DNA of 64,000 nt from Chamaelirium japonicum (lineage: Eukaryota > Streptophyta > Magnoliopsida > Liliales > Melanthiaceae). The notes beneath the pieces are model-generated. The model worked only from the letters and a program-made list of their open reading frames with translations. It searched no databases and was not told the DNA's origin. The position numbers and the translations under genes were made by a program. Positions 55,577-64,000 of the stretch are shown here, piece by piece (position 1 is the stretch's first letter; every line of letters starts with the position of its first letter). The stretch is from assembly GCA_947650365.1 (NCBI GenBank), contig CANTAL010000024.1:1645001-1709000 (forward strand), read 5' to 3'.

Positions 55577-58500
55577 CATCAAACATACCCCACCCTAAAG
55601 AGGTCATATATTATTTATAGGGTAAGCTTACTTAGGGCCTAAGCAATCTATAGGAAACTCTAATCCATGCGAGAAGAGAGAAGAGAATGGTGAGATTAAT
55701 TATATTATTGAGAAGTGGAGTTTTAGAATTTAGATTCCTTCTTACTTCACATATATACCCGTGGCCAATGGACTGCATCAGGACTTCTTCTCTCTTTTCT
55801 CTTCGTTTTTCTCTCTGTCCTCTTCTCTCTTCTTCTCTCTCTTCTGTAATCGTTTCTATCTCCGTTTTCTTGTCTCGCCTGGGCACGACATGTTCGTGTT
55901 GATAACGTGTTGTGAGTTGGGAGAAAGAGAGGGCCATCACACGTGTTGCCCCCTAAAGAGGTCATATAAATATTAAGAAGTAGAGTTTTTGAATTTAGAT
56001 TCCTTCTTACTTTACACCTATACCAGTGGTGAATAGACTGGAGTAAGACTTCTACTATCTTCTCTCTTCGTTTATCTCTTTATTCTCTTCTCTTTTTTGT
56101 CTTCATTTTTCTTTTAATTAAATAATTATATTATTTAATTAAATTATTTAGGTAGAAGAGAGAACAGAACGGAGAGATAAACAAAGAGAGAATGAGAGAA
56201 GAAGTCCTGCTCCAGTCCATTGGCCACGAGTATAGGTGTGGAGTAAGAAGGAATTTAAATTCCAAAACTCTACAGATGAGAGAGAAGAAGAGAGAAGAGA
56301 ATAGAGAAGAGAAAGAAGAATAGAGAAGAGAACATAAAGATAAACAGAAAGAGAAGATAGAAGAAGTCCTGCTCCAATCCATTGGCCACGGGTATAAGTG
56401 TGAAGTAATAAGGAATCTAAATTCCAAAACTCCACAAAAGAGAAAGAAGATAAGAACAGACTTCTATTTAATTATTAAACCTAGAGATATTTATATTATT
56501 TTTTTTAGGTTCTCTTCTCTCTTCTCACAATATATTATCAGGACGAACATGTCGAGCCCAACCAACTAGTCACAAGAAAACGAAGAGAGAAATAGAGACA
56601 GAAGAGAGAGAAAAAGAGAGAAAAGAACGGAGAGATAAACGAAGAGATAAGAGATTAGAAGTCCTGCTCCAGTCCATTCGCCATGGGTATAGGTGTGAAG
56701 TAAAAAGGAATCTAAATTCCAAAACTCCACTTCTCAATATTTATACGACCCCTTTAGGGTGCGGCACGTGTGCCGGCGCTCTATTTCTCCCATGTCATAA
56801 CACGTTATCAACACGAACATATCATGCCCAACCGACCAGTCATAAAAAAACAGAGAGAGAAACAAAAATAGAAGAGAGAAGAGGACAAAGAGATAAACGA
56901 AGAGACAATAAAGAAGAAGTCCTACTCAAGTCTATTGGCCACGGGTATAGGTATGAAGTAAGAAGGAATCTAAATTCAAAAATTCCATAGAAGAAAGAAA
57001 AGAAGAGAGAAGAGAATGAAGAGATAAATGAAGAGAGAAGAAAGAAGAAGTCCTACTCCAATCCTTTGGCCATGGTATAGGTATGAAGTAAGAAGGAATC
57101 TAAATTCCAAAACTTCACTTCTGGCCTCGTTTCTCTCTCTGTTTTCTTACGACTGGTCAGCTGGGCTCGACATATTCATGCGGATAACGTATTATGAGAT
57201 AAGAGAAAAAGAAAGCGTCAAACGTGCCCCACCCTAAAGGGGTCATAAATTATTTATTATTTATAGGGTAAGCATACTTAGGGCCTAAGCAATCTATAGG
57301 GAACCCTAATCCATGGGAAAAGAGAGAAGAGAATAGCGAGTGTAAATTATATTATTGAGAAGTGGAGTTTTGGAATTTAGATTACTTCTTACTTCACACC
57401 TAAACCCGTGGTAAATGGACTAGAGCAGGACTTCTTCTCTCTTCTATCTTCATTTATCTCTCCGTTCTCTTCTTTCTTGTTCTTTCTCCTCTGTCTTTAT
57501 TTCTCTCTGCGTTTTCTTGTGACTGATCGGCTGGGCTCGACATGTTCATGCTCATAATGTATTGTGAGATAGGAGAAAGAGAGAGACGTCAAATGTGCTC
57601 CACCCTAAAGGGGTCGTATAAATATTGAGAAGTTGAGTATTGGAATTTAGATTCCTTCTTACTTCACATCTATATCCGTAGCTAATGGCCTGGAGCAGGA
57701 CTTCTTCTCTCTTCGTTTATCTTTTCGTTCTCTTATCTCTTTTTCTCTCTCTTCTATCTTCATTTCTCTCTCCGTTTTCTTTTCTCTCTTTTTCTCTCTC
57801 TTCTGTCTTCGTTTTTCTCTCCGTTTTCTTATGACTGGTAGGCTGTGCTCGACATGTTCGTGCTGATAACTTATTGTGAGGTAGAAGAAAGAAAGATCCA
57901 TCAAATGTGTCCCACCCTAAAGGTGTCATATAAATATTGAGAAATGGAGTTTTGTAATTTAGATTCCTTCTTACTATACCTATAGCCGTAGCTAATGGAC
58001 TGGAGCAGGACTTTTTCTCTTTTCGTACTGATAATGTTACTATAATTTTTTTAATTAAATTAATCGTTTAATTAAAATAAAGAGAGTTTTGGAATTTACT
58101 ATGATAATCATAATAATATTGAGATGATACTATTGAGAAGTGGAGTTTTGGAATTTAGATTCCTTCTTACTTCACACTTATTCCCATGGTGAATAGACTG
58201 GAGCATGACTTCCTATCTTTTCTTTCTTTATTTGTCTCTCTATTTTCTTCTTTTTTCTTCTCTCTTTTATCTTTGTTTCTCTTTCCGTTTTCTTGCGACT
58301 GGTTGGCTGGGCTCGACATGTTCGTGCTGATAACGTATTGTGAGTTAGGAGAAAGAGAGAGCCGTCAAACATGCCCCACCCTAAAGGGGTCATATATTAT
58401 TTATAAGGTATGCTTACTTAGGGCCTTAGTAATCTATAGGAAACCCTGATCCACAGGAAAAGAAAGAAGAGAACGGAGAGATTTAATTATATTATTGAGA

Positions 58501-58755
58501 AGTAGAGTTTTGGAATTTAGATTCCTTCTTACTTCACACCAATACCCTTGGTGAGTGGACTGGAGTAAGACTTCTCTCTTCTCTCTTCATTTACCTCTAT
58601 GTTCTCTTCTCTCTTCTCACAACATGTTATCAGCACGAACATATCGAGCCCAGCTGACCAGTCACAAGAAAACAGTGCGAGAAACAAAGACAAAAGAGAG
58701 AGAAGAAGAGAGAAGAGAATGAAGAGATAAGTAAAGAGAGAAGAAGAGAAATAAA
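55577..58755. repeat. Dominant repeat, mixed orientations
   Basis: Inverted motifs lie near 55893, 57177, 57545, 57861 and 58322; plus motifs near 56532, 56812 and 58627. Short units lacking the TATA section recur (56160-56440). A boundary palindrome pair lies at 58020-58130. Confidence 0.65.
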
Positions 58756-58930
58756 ATATTCTTCGTGCTCATAAATTTATATAAATTATTTAATAATTAT
58801 GTAATGTTTTATAATTAAATATTTAAATAATAACATTGAGATGATACTATTTAAATATTTAAAGAAACAATATTCTTTATAATATTTGAAGAAATATTAA
58901 TTAAAATAAATAAAATAAATAAGTAATCTC
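58756..58930. repeat. AT-rich patch
   Basis: TAATTATTTAAAT-like sequence with an inverted remnant of the ATTGAGATGATACTAT boundary near 58837. No gene seen. Confidence 0.55.
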
Positions 58931-59650
58931 TTATCTCACAATATGTTATCAGTATAAACTTGTCGAGCCCAGCAGACCAGTCACCAAAAAACAAAAAGAA
59001 AAACGAAAACAGAAGAGAGAGAAGGAGAGAGAAGAGAATGGAGAGATAAACAAAGAGAGAAGAGAGAAGAAGGCCTCCTCCAGTCCATTCGCCACGGGTA
59101 TAGGTGTGAAGTAAAAAGGAATCTAAATTCCAAAACTATACTTTTTAATAATATAATTAAATCTCTCCATTCTCATCTCTCTTCTCCCATGGATTAGGGT
59201 TTCCTATAGATTACTTAGGATTAAGTAAGCTTACTCTATAAATAATATATGACCCCTTTAGGGTGCGGCACATATGACGGCTCTCTTTTTCCCCAATCAC
59301 ATAATATGTTATCAGTACGAACATGTCTAGCCTAGCCGACCAATTACAAGAAAATAGTGAGAGAAACGAAAATAGAAGAGAGAGAAGAAGAGAGAAAAGA
59401 ACGAAGAGATAAATGAAGAGAGAAAAGATAAGAAGTCCTGCTCCAGTCCATTCGCCATAGGTATAGGTGTGAAGTAAGAAGGAATCTAAATTCCAAAACT
59501 CCATAGAAGAGAGAGAATAAGAGAGAAGAGAACGGAATGATAAATGAAGAGAGAAGAGATAAGAAGTCCTACTCAAGTCCATTGGCCACGGGTATAGGTG
59601 TGCAGTAAGAAGGAATCTAAATTTCAAAACTCCACTTCTCAATAGTATCA
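58931..59650 (+). repeat. Dominant repeat, plus units
   Basis: Motifs near 58940 and 59310 with telo-box, TATAAATA and purine tract. A short unit lies at 59500-59640. Confidence 0.65.
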
Positions 59651-60540
59651 TCTCAATATTATTATGATTATCATAGTAATGTTATTATAATTTTTTTTAA
59701 TTAAATTAATCATTTATTTAATTATTAAATTATTTAAAAAATTTAATAATTATATTTTTTGTAAAATAATTAATTTTTTTACCTTATTTAATTATTTAAA
59801 TTATTTAAATTTTATTATATTATTAAATAATTAAATTATGTACTGATTTAATTAATTAAATTATTAAATAAAGAAATATTGATTTAATTATTTAATTATT
59901 TAATTATTTTACTTTATTAGTTATTTTTTAAAATATTATTTTATTATTAAATAGTTAAATAATTAGTTAATTATTTAAATATTTAAAAACTCATTTAGTG
60001 AAGAAATATATTAAATATATTATTTACTAAAATAAATAAATAATTTAAATATTAAATAATTTTATAGTTAAATAAATAATAATAAAATAAATTATTATAC
60101 AATTAAATAATTAAATAATTATTTTATTATATTATAAAATATATATTGAAATTAATAAAAAAATTTATTATTTAATTAAGTAATAAAATTTAAAATAAAT
60201 TATATAACTATTTACTTATTATTTAAATAATTAGTTAATTATTTGAATATATAAATAATAAAATATTTTTTTAAATAACTTAATATTTTTTGAAGTAATT
60301 AAATAAATATTTATTTATTTTAATATTTAAATAATAAAAAAATTATTTAAAAAAATTAGTTATTTAATTATATAAATAATTAAATAATTTTTAATTTTTT
60401 AATTATTTAATTATTTAATTTATTAAACTAATATAATTAATTAAATAATAGGAAGTAAAGAAAGAAGATGAGGTAATATGAATTTTTTATTTTAACAATA
60501 ATTTATTTTTTTCTTTAAAATAATTTAAAATATTACAACT
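59651..60540. repeat. AT-rich domain, about 890 bp
   Basis: It is entered through ATTATGATTATCATAGTAAT (59661) and left through AGGAAGTAAAGAAAGAAGAT (60450), another unoccupied version of the Tat insertion site. No gene seen. Confidence 0.7.
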
Positions 60541-63500
60541 GTTCTAAGATCGTTCTATGAGATGGTTATCCACCGTCTGATCTCTCCCATAGATTATGGT
60601 TTCCTATATATTGCTTAGGCCATAAGTAAGGTTACCCTATAAATAATATACGACCCCTTTCCTATAGATTGCTTAGGCCCTAAGTAAGCTTACTCTATAA
60701 ATAATATATGACCCTTTTAGGGTGGGACATGTTTGACGACTCTTTCTTTTTTCCATCTCATAACATGTTATCAGCACGAATATATCGAGCCCAGCCGACC
60801 AGTCATAAGAAAACGGAGAGAGAAATGAAGACAGAAGAGAAAGAAGAGGAGAGAAAATAACGAAGAGAGAAAAGAAAAGAAGTCTTGCTCTAGTCCATTG
60901 GCCACGGGGATAGGTGTGAAGTAAGAAGGAATCTAAATTCCAAAACTCCACATCTCAATAATATAATTAAATCTCTCCGTTCTCTTCTTTCATCCACCTT
61001 ATAATAATTTATCAGCACGAAAATATCGAGCCCAACCGACCAGTCATAAGAAAACGGAGAGAGAAACGAAGATCGAAGAGAGAGAAGAAGAAAGAAGAGA
61101 ATGAAGAGATTAACGAAGAGAGAAGAGAGAAGAAGTCCTGCTCCAGTCTATTGGCCATGGGTATAGGTGTAAAGTAAGATGGAATCTAGATTCCAAAACT
61201 CCACAGAAAAGAGAGAAGAAAAGAGAAGAGAACAGAGAGATAAATGAAGAGAGAAGAGAGACGAAGTCCTGCTCCAGTCCATTGTCTACGGGTATAGGTA
61301 TGAAGTAAGAAGAAATCTAAATTACAAAACTCTATTTATATCTTTATATATATTTCCGTTATCTTTTCTCTTCTTTTCTCTCTTTTGTGTAGTTTTAGAA
61401 TTTTAATTCCTTCTAACTTCACACCTATACCCATGGCTAATGGACTGGAGTAGGACTTCTTCTCTCTTCTCTCTTTATTTATCTCTCTATTCTCTTCTCT
61501 CTTCTTTTTTCTATTCTGTCTTAGTTTCTCCCTCAATTAAATAATTATGTTATTTAATTAAATTATTTAGGTAGAAGAGAGAAGAGAACGGAAAGATAAA
61601 CGAAGAGAGAAGGGCAAAAGTAGTCTTGCTCCAATCCATTGGCCAAGGGTATAGGTGTGAAGTAAGAAGGAATCTAAATTCCAAAACTCCATAGAAAAGA
61701 GAGAAGAAGAGAGAAGAGAACGGAGAATGGAGAAGAGAGAGAAGAATCGAGAAGAGAACATAGAGATTAACGAAGAGAGAAGAGAAAAGAAGTATTGCTC
61801 CAGTCCATTGGCCACAGGTATAGGTGTGAAGTAATAAGGAATCTTAATTCCAAAACTCTATAGAAGAGAGAGAAGAAAAGGACAGACTTCTATTTAATTA
61901 TTAAAATTAAAGAGGTTTATATTAATTTATTTAGGTCCTCTTCTCTTTTCTCACAATACGTTTTCAGCACGAGCATATTGAGCCCAACCGACTAGTTAAA
62001 AGAAAACGAAGAGAGAAACAAAGATAAAAGAAAGAGAAAAAGATAGAAGAGAATAGAGAGATAAACGAAGAGAGAAGAGAAAAGAAGTCCTGCTCCAATC
62101 CATTGGACATAGGTTTAAGTATGAAGTAAGAAAGAATCTAAATTCCAAAACTCCACTTCTTAATATTTATACGACCCCTTTAGGATAGGGCACGTGTGAT
62201 GGCTCTCTCTTTCTCCTATCTTATAACACGTTATTAGCACGAATATATCGAGCCCAATCGACCAGTTATAAGAAAATAGAGTGAGAAACAAAGACAGAAG
62301 AGAAAGAAGAAGAGAGAAGTGAACAGAGAGATAAACAAAAAGACAAGAGAGAAGAAGTCTTGCTCCAATCCATTAGCCACGGGTATAGGTGTAAAGTAAG
62401 AAAGAATCTAAATTCAAAAACTCAACAGAAGAGAGAGAAGAAGAGGGAAGAGAATAGAGAGATAAATAAAGAGAGAAGAAAGAAGATGTCCTACTCTAAT
62501 CCAAAACTTCACTTATGTCTTCGTTTCTTTCTCCGTTTTCTTATGACTGGTTAGCTGGGCTTGACATGTTCGTACTGATAACATGTTATGAGATGGGAGA
62601 AAGAGAGAGCCATCAAAAATGTACCACCCTAAAGGGGTCGTATATTATTTATTATTTATAGAGTAAGCTTACTTAGGGTCTAAGCTGTCTATGAGAAACC
62701 CTAATCCATGGGAGAAGAGAGAAGAGAATGGAGAGATTTAATTATATTATTGAGAAGTGGAGTTTTGGAATTTAGATTACTTCTGAGTTTATACCTAGAC
62801 CCGTGGCCAATGGACTGTAGTAGGACTTCTTCTCTCTTTTTTCTTCGTTTATCTCTCCGTTCTCTTCTATCCTGTTCTCTCTTTTCTATTTTTTCTCTTT
62901 CTTTGTTTTCTTATAACTGATCGGCTAGGCTCAACATGTTCATACTGATAACGTGTTGTGAGATAGGAGAAAGAGAGAGCCGTTAAATATGCACCACCCT
63001 AAAGGGGTCGTATAAATATTGAGAAGTTGAGTTTTTAAATTTAGATTCCATCTTACTTCACACCTATACTCATGGCTAATGAACTAGAGTAGGACTTCTT
63101 CTCTCTTCGTTTATCTCTTCATTCTTTTCTCTCTTCTTTTCTCTCTGCATTTTCTCTTCTCTCTTCTTCTCTCTCTTCTGTGTTCGTCACTTGACTGGTA
63201 GGCTGGGCTCAATATGTTTATTCTGATAACGTATTATGAGGTGGAAGAAAGAGAGAGCCATCAAATGTGCCCCACCCTAAAAGGATCATATAAATATTGA
63301 GAAGTAGAGTTTTGTATTTTCGATTCCTTCTTACTTTATACGTAACCCATGGCCAATGGACTGGAGCATGATTTCTTTTCTTTTCGTATTGATGATGTTA
63401 CTATAATTTTTTTAATTAAATTAATTATTTAATTAAAATGAAGAGAGTTTTGGAATTTACTATGATAATTATAATAACTTTGAGATGATGTTATTGAGAA

Positions 63501-64000
63501 GTAGAGTTTTGGAATTTAGATTCCTTCTTTTCTCTTTGTTTATCTCTCCGTTCTCTTTTCTTTTCTTCTCTCTTTTCTGTCTTCGTTTCTCTCTTCGTTT
63601 TCTTACGACTGGTCGGCTGGGCTCGACATGTTCATACTGATAACAAATTGTGAGATGGGAGAAAGAGAGAGCCATCAAATATGCCCCACTATAAAGGGAT
63701 CGTATTTATTTATAGGGCAAGGTTACTTAGGGCCTAAGCAATCTATGAGAAACCCTAATTAATGGGAGAATAGGGAAGAGAACGGAGATATTTAATTATA
63801 TTATTGAGAAGTGGAGTTTTGGAATTTAGATTCCTTCTTACTTCACTCCTATACCCCGTGGTGAATGGACATGAGTAAGACTTCTTCTCTTTTCTCTCTT
63901 CATTGTTCTTTCTGTTCTATTCTCTCTTCCTCTCTCTTCTCACAATACATTATCAGCATGAACATGTTGAGCCTAGCTGACCAGTCACAAGAAAACGGTG
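60541..64000. repeat. Dominant repeat to the end of the window
   Basis: Plus motifs lie near 60769, 61009, 61966, 62232 and 63949; inverted motifs near 62570, 62943, 63222 and 63636. Short units without the telo-box/TATA section are frequent (61200-61330, 61690-61870). All open frames are repeat-derived. Confidence 0.65.

Noticed and set aside
12750..62710. Interstitial telomere repeats
   Set aside because: Only single AAACCCTAA words occur, one per unit, never a tandem TTTAGGG run.
10300..64000. Many 60-150 residue frames rich in Ser/Leu/Phe or Arg/Glu/Lys (for example HTYTRGQWTG)
   Set aside because: The same frames recur in every copy of the CT/GA-rich repeat with indels and stops, and none has a domain or conserved start.

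Overview
The window looks like a piece of flowering-plant nuclear genome, probably heterochromatic, built almost entirely of transposable elements and their debris. The grounds are GT-AG introns, a plant mobile domain (PMD) pseudogene, Cassandra elements carrying 5S rRNA-like sequence, a Tat-lineage Ty3/gypsy element with an archaeal-type RNase H, and large AT-rich and GA/CT-rich arrays. I see no intact host gene, no tRNA and no full rRNA gene. The species cannot be named from the sequence.

Layout. 1-560 is the end of a Copia-type LTR. 561-1650 is a relict Tat-like LTR split by a non-autonomous hAT element (1002-1548). 1815-3296 is a non-coding Mutator-like element with long inverted arms. 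3640-3945 holds palindromic ACCGGGTTTA repeats, including a long hairpin. 4285-6599 (minus) is a multi-exon PMD pseudogene whose third recognisable exon is broken by two (TA)n tracts and two hairpin mini-elements. 6600-10289 is an array of ten Cassandra LTRs in four blocks of alternating orientation.

10290-38284, 50993-53437 and 55577-64000 are one repeat family, in both orientations, with a unit of about 360-400 bp. Each complete unit has a telo-box, a TATAAATA box and a motif that looks like a primer-binding site for a half tRNA-Ile, followed by a purine-rich stretch. Some copies carry a further AT-rich domain of up to about 850 bp. I read this as a satellite made from tandemly recombined miniature LTR retroelements; that is inference.

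Into this array inserted (a) a full-length 12.7 kb Tat-lineage element at 38285-50987 (TSD TGCCT, 690-bp LTRs differing by about 5%) and (b) a 2.1 kb Copia-type solo LTR at 53438-55576 (TSD CATCA). The Tat element is transcribed on the minus strand: gag, protease, RT, RNase H, archaeal RNase H, integrase. All of pol is decayed by stops, frameshifts and a lost catalytic residue. On its opposite strand lies a three-exon antisense gene with its own TATA box, two GT-AG introns and poly(A) signal, and then an 11-copy minisatellite next to the 3' LTR.

The most unusual items are the half-tRNA-Ile-like primer site and palindromic organisation of the dominant repeat, the alternating Cassandra array, the hairpin elements sitting in TA microsatellites, and the spliced antisense gene of the Tat element.
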